Shown here piece by piece: positions 30,022 to 38,838 of a DNA stretch of 64,000 nucleotides. The notes beneath the pieces were generated by a model. It had not been told where the DNA came from. It made no database searches and saw only the letters and a list, made by a program, of their open reading frames with translations. The position numbers and the translations under genes were made by a program. This stretch comes from Roseovarius azorensis. GTDB lineage: Bacteria > Pseudomonadota > Alphaproteobacteria > Rhodobacterales > Rhodobacteraceae. The DNA is taken from NCBI RefSeq assembly GCF_900109455.1, contig NZ_FOAG01000016.1:1-64000 (forward strand). Direction: 5' to 3'. Each line of letters begins with the position of its first letter. Position 1 is the first letter of the stretch.

Positions 30022-31245
30022 ATGAGCCCCGATACCGCAATCCTCGACAGCCGCTATGCCTGGACACGCCTCGCGCTGTCGCTGGTCATCGCCACCGTGG
30101 GCAGCGCCGGGATCTGGTCGATCGTCGTCGTCATGCCCGCCATTCAGGCCGATTTCGGCGTGGCGCGCGGCGATGTCTCGCTGCCCTATACGCTGACCAT
30201 GCTGGGCTTTGCGCTCGGCAACCTCGTGATCGGGCGAATCGTTGACCGCTTTGGCATCACCGTCACCCTGATCGCCTCGGCGCTGCTGATTGCCGCCGCC
30301 ACCGGCATGGCGGCGCTCAGCCCATCTGTGCCGGTGCTTACCGGCCTGCAATTCGTGATCGGCTTCGGCAGCGCCGTCGGCTTTGGCCCGCTCATCGCGG
30401 ATGTGTCGCAATGGTTTCTCCGACGACGCGGGATCGCCGTGGCGATCGCGGCCAGTGGCAACTACCTCGCCGGGGCGGTCTGGCCGGTGATCCTCGCAGG
30501 GGTTCTCGCCGGGCAGGGCTGGCGCGCCGTCTACCTGGTGCTGGCCGCCTCCACCCTCGCCATCGTCATCCCGCTGGCGTTTTTCCTGCGCCGCCGCGTG
30601 CCGCTGGCCGCGCGCGCCCATGCCGACACATTGTCCATCGCCCGCGCCAGCGCCACCGGCCTCTCGCCGCGCATGCTCATGCTGCTGCTGGGGCTGGCCG
30701 GGATCGGCTGCTGCGTCGCCATGTCCATGCCGCAGGTCCATATCGTCAGCTATTGCGTCGATCTGGGCTATGGACCCGCCGTCGGCTCGCAGATGCTGTC
30801 GCTGATGCTGTTGGGCGGGGTTGCCTCGCGGCTGGTCTCGGGGCTGCTGGCCGACCGGCTGGGCGGTGTGCGCACGCTGCTGATCGGCTCGGGTCTGCAA
30901 TGCCTGGCACTCTTTCTCTACCTGCCCTCGGACGGGCTGACATCGCTCTATATCGTCAGCCTCGTCTTTGGTCTGGCGCAGGGCGGCATCGTGCCCAGCT
31001 ACGCGGTCATCGTGCGCGAATACATGCCCAGCGAAGAGGCCGGCCGCCGTGTCGGTTTCGTGCTCATGGGCACCATCCTCGGCATGGCCTTGGGCGGCTG
31101 GATGTCGGGCTGGATCTATGACCTGACCGGCAGCTACAAGATGGCGTTCCTCAACGGCATCGCCTGGAATTTCCTCAATATCGGGATCATGGTCCTGATC
31201 CTGATGCGCACCCGGACACGCAGCCCGAGCCCTTTGCCCGCCTGA
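30022..31245 (+). CDS. major facilitator superfamily transporter
   Basis: 407 residues with twelve predicted membrane spans. The MFS loop-2/3 motif is seen in NLVIGRIVDRFGITVTL and repeated in the second half as SRLVSGLLADRLGGVRTLL. The central loop carries RRRVPLAARAHADTLS. It is a single-component secondary transporter in the inner membrane. The substrate cannot be read from sequence; the N-terminus DFGVARGDVSLPYTLTMLG resembles MFS monocarboxylate-type carriers. ATG 30022 is chosen because the upstream frame overlaps kdsD. Confidence 0.88.
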   Translation: MSPDTAILDSRYAWTRLALSLVIATVGSAGIWSIVVVMPAIQADFGVARGDVSLPYTLTMLGFALGNLVIGRIVDRFGITVTLIASALLIAAATGMAALSPSVPVLTGLQFVIGFGSAVGFGPLIADVSQWFLRRRGIAVAIAASGNYLAGAVWPVILAGVLAGQGWRAVYLVLAASTLAIVIPLAFFLRRRVPLAARAHADTLSIARASATGLSPRMLMLLLGLAGIGCCVAMSMPQVHIVSYCVDLGYGPAVGSQMLSLMLLGGVASRLVSGLLADRLGGVRTLLIGSGLQCLALFLYLPSDGLTSLYIVSLVFGLAQGGIVPSYAVIVREYMPSEEAGRRVGFVLMGTILGMALGGWMSGWIYDLTGSYKMAFLNGIAWNFLNIGIMVLILMRTRTRSPSPLPA

Positions 31246-31432
31246 ACCCTCCTGCCGTTTTCAGACCCTGAATATCCGGTTTTCTCCGCTATGTCCTGAC
31301 TGCGCAGGTGAGTTGCAAATGCCGCATGGATTTTCCGCGCTTTACCCCTTGCGCCATGGCAAAAATCCAATATGTGCGGGGCGTGGCTGGTGATCCGGCC
31401 CCGATCGCAACCCTTTATGATGGAGGCAAGCC

Positions 31433-31552
31433 ATGACCCGCGACGAACTGAACCGCGAACTGCGCGCACATAGTGCCTCCTGGCAGGCCGTGCTGATCGT
31501 CTATGGAATGATCGTCGGCACCATGGTGCTGTCGGCCATGGCGATCCTGTAA
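31433..31552 (+). CDS. 39-residue single-span membrane protein
   Basis: A short gene with ATG 31433, strong ribosome site GGAGGCAAG and TAA stop. A polar, charged N-terminus (MTRDELNRELRAHSASW) is followed by one hydrophobic segment (AVLIVYGMIVGTMVLSAMAI). The layout matches small bitopic proteins. No family recognised. A weak TTGCGC/TATGTG pair with 16-bp spacing lies at 31349-31376, so it may be independently transcribed. Confidence 0.6.
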   Translation: MTRDELNRELRAHSASWQAVLIVYGMIVGTMVLSAMAIL

Positions 31553-31618
31553 CCGCCGAGACGCCCGCAGAATTCAGACCGGATCAGCGGTGGAGGGGTT
31601 ACCCCTCCCCGCCCGGTG

Positions 31619-33310
31619 TCAGGCATTGGCGCCCGTAACCTTGGGATCGTTCGGGTCGATCCGCGCCGATGCGGCATCGCCCACATTGTCCACCCCGCGC
31701 TCCTCCAGCAACGTGGTCAGCCAGTTGGGATCCATCTCCGGCACCGAACTCAGCAACAGATCCGTATAGGGATGATGCGGCGGCTTGAACATCTCGTCCT
31801 TGGGACCCTGTTCAACCACCTTGCCATGCTGCATCACCACAACCTCATCGGCGATCGAGCGTACCGTGGCCAGATCGTGGGTGATGAACATATAGGCCAG
31901 GTTCATCTCGTTCTGCAGCCGGTCCAGAAGGCGCAGGATGCCCTCCGCCACAAGCTGATCCAGCGCCGATGTCACCTCGTCGCAGACGATGAACGTAGGT
32001 TCCGCCGCCAGAGCACGGGCAATCCCGATGCGCTGCTTCTGCCCGCCTGACAGTTCCGGCGGATAGCGGTTGTAATATTGCGACGGCTCCAGCTCGATCA
32101 GGTCGAGCAACTCATCCACCCGGTTCTTGAGCGCGACCCCCTTGAGGCCCGAATAGAACGCGGCGGGCCGCCCGATGATCTCGGAAATCCGCACCTTGGG
32201 ATTGAGTGCGGTATCGGCCATCTGATAGATCATCTGACATTGCCGCAACTGATCCTTGGTGCGATCCCTGTAGCTGGCCGGAAACGGCTTGCCCTTGAAC
32301 AGTACCTCGCCCTTCATCGGCGGCAAAAGGCCGGTGATCACCCGCGCGGTGGTGGATTTGCCGGAACCGGATTCGCCGACCACCGCCACCGTCATCCCCT
32401 CGTAGATATCGAAACTCACGTCATCCAGCACCTTTTCCCCGCCGGTATAGGCGGCATCGACATTGCGTACCGAAATCAGCGGCACGCCATCCTTGGGCCG
32501 ATAACGCTGCGGACTCTCGAAACTGCGCACCGCCCAGAGCGATTTGGTGTAATCCTCCTTGGGGTTGTCGAGCATCTCCTTGGTCGAGGCTTCCTCGACC
32601 TCTTCGCCCTTGAGCAGCACCTTGATCGTATCGGCCATCTGCGCCACGACGGCCAGATCATGGGTGATGTAGATCGCGGCGGTGTTGAACTGTTCCACGA
32701 TGTCGCGGATCGCGGCAAGAACCTCGATCTGCGTGGTCACGTCGAGCGCCGTCGTCGGCTCGTCAAAGATGATGAGATCCGGGCGGCACGCCATCGCCAT
32801 CGCCGTCATCGCCCGCTGCAATTGCCCACCCGACACCTGGTGCGGATAGCGGAATCCGATTTCCTGCGGATTGGGCAGGCGCAGCCGCTCATACAGATCC
32901 ATCGCATCCTCCTGCGCCTCCAGCCGCTTTTTCAGCCGGTATTGCAGCGGGGCCTCGGTGTGCTGGTCGATGATCTTGTGCGCCGGGTTGAACGACGCCG
33001 CCGCCGACTGCGCCACATAGGCGATGCGCGACCCGCGCAGCGCGCGCCGCTCGCTCTCCGACGCCGTGGTCAGTTCCATCCCGTCGAACTCGATCGAGCC
33101 TTCCGAGATGCGCGTGCCGTCGCGGGCATAGCCCATGCAGGCCGCGCCGATGGTGGATTTCCCAGCACCCGATTCACCGATCAGCCCCATCACCTCGCCG
33201 CGATGCAGGGTCAGATCGACACCCTTGATGATGTCGATCCAGGTTTCATCCGAATAGCCCTGGATTTTCAGGTCACGGATTTTCAGCAGAACTTCTTTTT
33301 TCTTGGTCAT
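31619..33310 (-). CDS. peptide-type ABC transporter, fused double ATPase
   Basis: 563 residues carrying two ABC domains in one chain, equivalent to a DppD-DppF fusion. The first has Walker A GESGAGKST, signature VSGGQLQR and Walker B LIIFDEPTTALD. The second (from about residue 280) has GESGSGKST, LSGGQKQRIGIA and FIVCDEVTSALD. It energises uptake of peptides or similar solutes by the two permeases upstream. The C-terminal HPYTDLLLSSVPEMD is typical of oligopeptide ATPases. It starts 5 bp after the permease gene. Confidence 0.92.
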   Translation of the reverse strand: MTKKKEVLLKIRDLKIQGYSDETWIDIIKGVDLTLHRGEVMGLIGESGAGKSTIGAACMGYARDGTRISEGSIEFDGMELTTASESERRALRGSRIAYVAQSAAASFNPAHKIIDQHTEAPLQYRLKKRLEAQEDAMDLYERLRLPNPQEIGFRYPHQVSGGQLQRAMTAMAMACRPDLIIFDEPTTALDVTTQIEVLAAIRDIVEQFNTAAIYITHDLAVVAQMADTIKVLLKGEEVEEASTKEMLDNPKEDYTKSLWAVRSFESPQRYRPKDGVPLISVRNVDAAYTGGEKVLDDVSFDIYEGMTVAVVGESGSGKSTTARVITGLLPPMKGEVLFKGKPFPASYRDRTKDQLRQCQMIYQMADTALNPKVRISEIIGRPAAFYSGLKGVALKNRVDELLDLIELEPSQYYNRYPPELSGGQKQRIGIARALAAEPTFIVCDEVTSALDQLVAEGILRLLDRLQNEMNLAYMFITHDLATVRSIADEVVVMQHGKVVEQGPKDEMFKPPHHPYTDLLLSSVPEMDPNWLTTLLEERGVDNVGDAASARIDPNDPKVTGANA

Positions 33311-33315
33311 GACGG

Positions 33316-34554
33316 TTACACCTTCAGGCCAGAGGAACGGTAGAGCATCCAGTCCACCACGAAATTGACCGCGACGGTCAACAGCGCGATGGCCGCCGCA
33401 GGAATGAGCGGAGTGATGTCACCGAACGAGATCAGCGTCGCATTTTCGCGCACCATGGATCCCCAGTCAGCGGTCGGTGGCTGAATGCCCAGACCAAGGA
33501 AACTCAGGCCGGCGATGAGCAGGAACACGAAACAGAATTCCAGCCCGAATTCCGCCACCAGCGGTGCCGTGGAATTGGGCAGGATCTCGCGCCGGATCAG
33601 ATACCACGTCCGCTCACCCCGCAGCTTGGCGGCCTCGATGTAATCCATGACCACCACATTACCCGCCACCGCCCGCGTAAGGCGAAAGACGCGCGGGCTG
33701 TAGATTACCGCGACGACGAGAACCAGAATGATCTCGGACGGGTTGAAGATGATCAGCATGGCACCGGCAAAGACGACCGCCACGCCCACCAGAACCGTAA
33801 TGCCTATCAGCCAGCCGATCACGCTGCGCTCCGATACCGCCGAAACCACCAGCAGCCCGGTGAGAATGGCGAAACCAGTCAGCAGATAGAAACTCGTCGT
33901 GTCATTGGCCAGTTCCCCGCCAAAGATCGACAGCATCAACAGCGCGAAGATCAGCGAGGGGATCGACATGATCACATCCGAGGTGCGGGCGATGACCTGA
34001 TCGAACCAGCCACCGCTCGTCGCCGCCAGCAACCCCGCCAGCGCGCCCAGCGTGAACGCCAGCACCGTGCCCATGAGCGCCAGCGCCACCGTGTTGCGCG
34101 CGCCGTAGACCAGTCGGCTGAACATGTCGCGGCCCAACTGATCCGCCCCCAGCAGCATGTTCTCGTCCGCCGGGGCAAAGGCCGACGAGATCACCTGTGC
34201 CTCACCGAACGGGGCGATGAAAGGCGCAAATATCCCGGCAATCGCAACGGTGAAGATCACGAACATCCCGAAGGCTGCAGTCAGCGGCGCGGTGCGCAAC
34301 TCCTTGGCCATGTTCTGCGAGGCGATGACGATCAGGAACTCGCGGAACGCATAGGCCACCATCGCCGACAACGCCAGCAGCCCCGCCGCGATCGCCACGA
34401 TTCTGAGCGCCGCAACCCCGCCGATGATCCCCAGAACGAACGAGACCAGCGTCAGCGAAAACAACAACAGAAACGCCGCTCGCTTGTTGAAATAGGCCGC
34501 AAGGCAGGACGCGCCGAGAAGCAGAGTATAGTAGAGGATGACGAAAACACTCAT
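33316..34554 (-). CDS. peptide-type ABC transporter permease (DppC-like, extended)
   Basis: 412 residues, longer than the usual 280-300. The core carries the OppC-type region (LLGADQLGRDMFSRLVYGAR) and the EAA-like coupling loop (YIEAAKLRGERTWYLIRREI). Extra parts are about 90 N-terminal residues with three or four membrane spans (LLGASCLAAYFNKRAAFLLL) and a mid-protein hydrophobic insert (FYLLTGFAILTGLLVVSAVS ... WLIGITVLVGVAVVFAGAML). It pairs with the DppB-like permease 11 bp upstream. Confidence 0.88.
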   Translation of the reverse strand: MSVFVILYYTLLLGASCLAAYFNKRAAFLLLFSLTLVSFVLGIIGGVAALRIVAIAAGLLALSAMVAYAFREFLIVIASQNMAKELRTAPLTAAFGMFVIFTVAIAGIFAPFIAPFGEAQVISSAFAPADENMLLGADQLGRDMFSRLVYGARNTVALALMGTVLAFTLGALAGLLAATSGGWFDQVIARTSDVIMSIPSLIFALLMLSIFGGELANDTTSFYLLTGFAILTGLLVVSAVSERSVIGWLIGITVLVGVAVVFAGAMLIIFNPSEIILVLVVAVIYSPRVFRLTRAVAGNVVVMDYIEAAKLRGERTWYLIRREILPNSTAPLVAEFGLEFCFVFLLIAGLSFLGLGIQPPTADWGSMVRENATLISFGDITPLIPAAAIALLTVAVNFVVDWMLYRSSGLKV

Positions 34555-34565
34555 GTCTCTGCCCC

Positions 34566-35522
34566 TTATTTCGGATGCCGCAGGCGCGGGTTGGTCAGAA
34601 TCGCACCCACATCCGCCGCCAGATTGAGCAGGATGAAGGTCGCGGCAAAGATCAGGCAGCAGGCCTGTACCACCGGGAAATCACGCTTGCTGACCGCGTC
34701 GACCAGCGCCTGTCCGATGCCGGGATAGACAAACACCACCTCGACCAGCACAACGCCGGTGATCAGATAGGCAAGGTTCAGGGCGACCACGTTGATGATC
34801 GGCGCCCAGGCATTGGGCAGGGCATGCCGCACGATCACCTTCCAGGGCGGCGTGCCCTTGAGCCGCGCCATCTCTATATAAGGACTGGCCAGCAGGTTGA
34901 TGATCGCCGCGCGGGTCATGCGCATCATATGCGCCGTCACCACCAGCACCAGCGTGAGCGCGGGCAGAAAGGTGCGGTGCAGCAGATCGACAAAGCTCAT
35001 GTCGGCCCTGAGACTGGCAATCGCCGGAAACATGCCCCAGTTCACCGCGAAATAGAGGATCAGGATATAGCCCAGAAAGAACTCGGGCGACGAAATCGAG
35101 GTGAGCGTCGCCACATTCGCCACCCGATCAAAGATCGAGTTGCGCAGCAGCGCGACCAGAACCCCCAGAACGATCGACACCGGCACCGCGATCACCGCCG
35201 CATAGGTTGCCAGAAACAGCGTATTGGCGAACCGCTCGCCGATGGTCTCAGAAACGCTCGCCCCGGTCACGATGGAATTGCCGAAATCGAACACCACCGC
35301 GCCCTTGAGCCAACCCAGATAGCGGACGACAGCGGGCTGATCGAGCCCCATCTCTTTGCGCAGCGCAGCAAGGTTTTCAGGCGTCGCTCCCTGACCCAGA
35401 ACCGCTTGCGCGATATCGCCGGGCAAAAGCTCAACCATGAAAAATATGATGACCGAGATGACCAGTAGAATGATCAACCCCAGTCCGAGCCGTTTTGCAA
35501 CGAGCCCCAGGATGTCCCCCAT
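34566..35522 (-). CDS. peptide-type ABC transporter permease (DppB-like)
   Basis: 318 residues, six membrane spans. The OppB-type N-terminus (RLGLGLIILLVISVIIFFMV and LLPGDIAQAVLGQGATPENL) and the EAA loop (YIEMARLKGTPPWKVIVRHA) are clear, as is VFVYPGIGQALVDAVSKRDFP. It forms the translocation pore with the following permease. The gene lies downstream of the binding-protein gene after a 178-bp gap containing a terminator-like hairpin. Confidence 0.92.
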   Translation of the reverse strand: MGDILGLVAKRLGLGLIILLVISVIIFFMVELLPGDIAQAVLGQGATPENLAALRKEMGLDQPAVVRYLGWLKGAVVFDFGNSIVTGASVSETIGERFANTLFLATYAAVIAVPVSIVLGVLVALLRNSIFDRVANVATLTSISSPEFFLGYILILYFAVNWGMFPAIASLRADMSFVDLLHRTFLPALTLVLVVTAHMMRMTRAAIINLLASPYIEMARLKGTPPWKVIVRHALPNAWAPIINVVALNLAYLITGVVLVEVVFVYPGIGQALVDAVSKRDFPVVQACCLIFAATFILLNLAADVGAILTNPRLRHPK

Positions 35523-35659
35523 CTTTCCCTCCTGCTGTTGTTGCCTGCCGCCTTGTTCCGGCGGGGCCTTTTCGGCTCAGGCTAACAGTATTTCATGCCA
35601 CGACGGCAATTATTTTCATGACTCCGGACACCGGTCGTCAAACCCCGTCCCGACAACGG

Positions 35660-35688
35660 AAAAACCCGGCACCGTAAGAGATGCCGGG
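35660..35688 (-). terminator. intrinsic terminator or attenuator after binding-protein gene
   Basis: On the minus strand CCCGGCA - 10 nt - TGCCGGG (35688-35682 and 35671-35665) is followed by a run of five T (35664-35660). It lies 13 bp past the binding-protein stop and before the permease genes, a placement that would make the binding protein more abundant than the membrane parts. Confidence 0.75.
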
Positions 35689-35700
35689 CTTATCATTGCG

Positions 35701-37311
35701 TCACGCCGCGAACCACCAGCGGCTGGCGGCGCGCGCGCCGTCACAGCCCCAACTCGCCGCGACATTCTCGGGGCGCTCCACGCCTTTACCGCGGGCATAG
35801 ACCCAGTTGTTGAAGAACGGCAACAGCGTGCCACCGTCATCGCGCATCAGCATGCACATTTCGCGATACATCTCGGCCCGCAGATTCTGATCCAGCTCCG
35901 CCTTGGCCTGCAGCAGCAACTCGTTGAACCGCTCGTTCTGCCAGCGGGTCTCGTTCCAGGCGGCGTCATCCTTGTAGGCCAGCGTGAACATCACGTCTGG
36001 CGTCGGGCGCGCGCCCCAGGATACGGCGCTGAACGGCTTTTTCAGCCAGACATCGGAATAGTAACCGTCCGACGGTTCGCGCACGACGTTGATGTTGATC
36101 CCCGCCGCCTTGGCCTGTTCGGCGTAGAGCACGCACATGTCCACCGCGCCAGTATAGACGCTTTCGGCGACCGAGATATTGACCCTCAGCCCTTCCTGGC
36201 CGGCTTCACGCAACAGAGATTTCGCCTGATCCGGGTCATATTCGCGCTGCGGGATATCGTCGGGCCAGTAGGGCTGCACCGGCGACAGGTGGAAATCGTT
36301 ACCCTTGGTCGCAGCACCAAACGAGATCTTCTCGATGATCTCGTCGCGGTCGATCGCCAGCTTCAGCGCGGTGCGCACCCGCACATCGTCGAACGGGACA
36401 GTGTCGCAATGCATCGGCATGGTGATCGCTCCACCCGATGGGATATTGTCCACCGAGATGTCGGGATTGCGCTGCAAAAGCGCCAGAGTCTTGAGCTCGA
36501 TCAGCGACACACAATCCACATCGCCCGTCACCAGCGCCGTCTGGCGCGCGTTCGGATCGTTGAGGATGATCATGCTCACCTGATCGAAATAGGCGCCGTC
36601 CAGATGCCAGCCGTCATGACGGCTGAGCGCCCACTGGATGCCGAATTCGCCCGAGTCGATCTTGTAGGGGCCAGACCCGTCGCCGGATTGCCAGTTGATC
36701 GTGCCATCGCCGTTCGACGGGCAGATCGCAAAGTGATAGTCGGTCATCAGCCAAGGCAAATCGGCATTGCCGCGCGCCAGCGTGATCACCACCGTATGAT
36801 CGCCATCGGCGGTAATATCCGTCACATCAGTCAACAGCGCCTTGGCCGCCGAGGTCGAGGCATCGCCGCGGTGATGGTTTAGGCTGTCGATGACATCCTG
36901 CGAGGTGACCGGCTTGCCACTGTGGAAGGATGCGTTGGGGTTCAGTTCGAACGTCCACTGCTTCGCGTCCGGCGTCGCCTCCCAGCTCAACGCGATATCC
37001 GGGCCGAGCGTGTTGTCCGGCTCGATCAGCGTCAGATAGCTGCGATGGGTGTGCGCCAGAAAGATCATCTGCCGCGTCACATAGGTGCCCGGATCATGCG
37101 TGTCCGAGGTGTTGCCGTCATGCACGCCCCAGCGGAACGTGCCGCCGCGGCTCGGGTTGGCGGCGGCGGACGTGCCCCATAGGCCAGTGGCAGCAGAGGC
37201 CGTGATCCCCGCGGCAGCGGCAAAATGCATGAACGACCGGCGCGAGATGTCGCCCCTGCGTGCGGCATCGGCCAGCCTGTCCAGAAGGACCTGATCGGTT
37301 TTCTTTGTCAT
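35701..37311 (-). CDS. ABC transporter substrate-binding protein, family 5, Tat-exported
   Basis: 536 residues. This periplasmic receptor delivers peptides or related solutes to the two permeases. It has a twin-arginine signal (SRRSFMHFAAAAG, R24-R25) with probable cleavage near A51 (SAAANPS). Family-5 features are DTHDPGTYVTRQMIF, LSWEATPDAKQWTFELNPNA, FDDVRVRTALKLAIDRDEI and YDPDQAKSLLREAG. ATG 37311 follows GGGAAGTCTC; the open frame extends upstream into AT-rich DNA that more likely holds the promoter. First gene of the transporter operon. Confidence 0.92.
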   Translation of the reverse strand: MTKKTDQVLLDRLADAARRGDISRRSFMHFAAAAGITASAATGLWGTSAAANPSRGGTFRWGVHDGNTSDTHDPGTYVTRQMIFLAHTHRSYLTLIEPDNTLGPDIALSWEATPDAKQWTFELNPNASFHSGKPVTSQDVIDSLNHHRGDASTSAAKALLTDVTDITADGDHTVVITLARGNADLPWLMTDYHFAICPSNGDGTINWQSGDGSGPYKIDSGEFGIQWALSRHDGWHLDGAYFDQVSMIILNDPNARQTALVTGDVDCVSLIELKTLALLQRNPDISVDNIPSGGAITMPMHCDTVPFDDVRVRTALKLAIDRDEIIEKISFGAATKGNDFHLSPVQPYWPDDIPQREYDPDQAKSLLREAGQEGLRVNISVAESVYTGAVDMCVLYAEQAKAAGININVVREPSDGYYSDVWLKKPFSAVSWGARPTPDVMFTLAYKDDAAWNETRWQNERFNELLLQAKAELDQNLRAEMYREMCMLMRDDGGTLLPFFNNWVYARGKGVERPENVAASWGCDGARAASRWWFAA

Positions 37312-37527
37312 GAGACTTCCCTGTTTTGTGGTTGATGTGTCATTGGAGAGCCCGCTTGACCGGACTTCTCCCAAAGCTTCCTTTTCAGAGGACCTGCAAG
37401 GATGCTCAAATACGACATATTGAAAACAAAACACGAAACGACCCACGTTTCCAGCCTCTATTCCGGAAATCACCAAAGATTTAAAGGTCAGAAATACTGA
37501 GGTTTTTTGGTTCAGGATGACGAAAAC

Positions 37528-38835
37528 CTACGTCCGACGTGCCCGCAGCCTGGAAAAGTAATCGAGTCGTTTTTTGAGCTCGCGCTCGAATCCGCGCTCG
37601 ACCGGCTGATAGAGAACGGGCCGTTTCATGCCCTCGGGAAAATAGTTCTGCCCCGAAAATCCGTCCTCGGCATCATGGTCATAGGCGTACCCCTCGCCAT
37701 AGCCCTGCTCCTTCATCAGCCGGGTCGGCGCATTGAGGATATGCTTGGGCGGCGGCTCGCTGCCGGTCCTCTTGGCCTCCTGCATCGCCGCCTTGTAGGC
37801 GCCATAACCGGCATTCGATTTCGGCGCGAGTGCCAGATAGGTCACCGCCTGCGCCAGCGCCAGTTCGCCCTCCGGACTGCCCAGACGCTCGTAGATCTCC
37901 CAGGCATGCAGACAGACGGACTGTGCCTGCGGATCTGCCAGCCCGATATCCTCGATCGCCATCCGGGTGATCCGTCGCGCCAGGTAGCGCGGATCCTCGC
38001 CCCCCGTCAGCATCCGAGCCAGCCAGTAGAGCGCGGCGTCGGGATCCGACCCGCGCACCGACTTGTGCAGCGCGGAAATCAGGTTGTAATGCTCGTCGCC
38101 CGACTTGTCGTACTTGGCCGCGCGTTTCATCAGGCGCCCCGCCAACGCGGCGCTGTCCAGCTTGTCCTCGACACGCCATGCCGTCACCTGCTCGATCAGG
38201 TTCAACAGCGCACGCCCGTCGCCGTCGGCCATTTCCAGCAGCGCCTCGCGCGCCGGACCGTCCAGCGGCAGGGCGCGGCCCAGATCCTTCTCCGCCCGCT
38301 GTGCCAGCCGTTCCAGATCCACCAGATCAAGCCGCGTCAGCACCAGCACCTGCGCGCGGCTCAGCAGCGCCGCGTTCAACTCGAACGATGGGTTCTCCGT
38401 CGTCGCCCCCACCAGCAGGATCGTGCCATCCTCCATATGCGGCAGAAACCCGTCCTGCTGCGCCTTGTTGAACCGGTGAATCTCATCGACGAACAGCAGC
38501 GTGCCCTGCCCGTTGCCGCGCCGGTGCTTTGCCTCCTCGAACACCCGGCGCAACTCCGGCACGCCGGTAAAGATCGCGCTGATCTGCACGAAATGCAGAT
38601 CGGTCTCATCCGCCAATAACCGCGCGATGGTGGTCTTGCCCACACCGGGCGGCCCCCAGAAGATCAGCGATCCCAGGCTGCCCGAGGCCAGCATCACCCC
38701 AAGCGGCGCGTCAGGCCCCAGCACCTGATCCTGCCCGATCACATCGCCCAGCACACGCGGGCGCAGCCGGTCGGCCAGCGGACGCGGGGCGGTGCCGGAC
38801 GGGGGCGTTGCACCACTGTCGAAAAGATCCGCCAT
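37528..38835 (-). CDS. rarA: replication-associated recombination protein RarA
   Basis: 435 residues, AAA+ ATPase of the RarA/MgsA/WRNIP1 family. It acts at stalled replication forks. Walker A is G61-PPGVGKTT and Walker B is LLFVDEIHRF (D117, E118). Sensor region VGATTENPSFELNAALLSR and the C-terminal tetramerisation part (SGDEHYNLISALHKSVRGSD; YFPEGMKRPVLYQPVERGFE) are typical. It starts 3 bp after the Deg protease stop, so the two are probably one transcript, an order seen in related genomes. Confidence 0.94.
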   Translation of the reverse strand: MADLFDSGATPPSGTAPRPLADRLRPRVLGDVIGQDQVLGPDAPLGVMLASGSLGSLIFWGPPGVGKTTIARLLADETDLHFVQISAIFTGVPELRRVFEEAKHRRGNGQGTLLFVDEIHRFNKAQQDGFLPHMEDGTILLVGATTENPSFELNAALLSRAQVLVLTRLDLVDLERLAQRAEKDLGRALPLDGPAREALLEMADGDGRALLNLIEQVTAWRVEDKLDSAALAGRLMKRAAKYDKSGDEHYNLISALHKSVRGSDPDAALYWLARMLTGGEDPRYLARRITRMAIEDIGLADPQAQSVCLHAWEIYERLGSPEGELALAQAVTYLALAPKSNAGYGAYKAAMQEAKRTGSEPPPKHILNAPTRLMKEQGYGEGYAYDHDAEDGFSGQNYFPEGMKRPVLYQPVERGFERELKKRLDYFSRLRARRT

Positions 38836-38838
38836 ACC

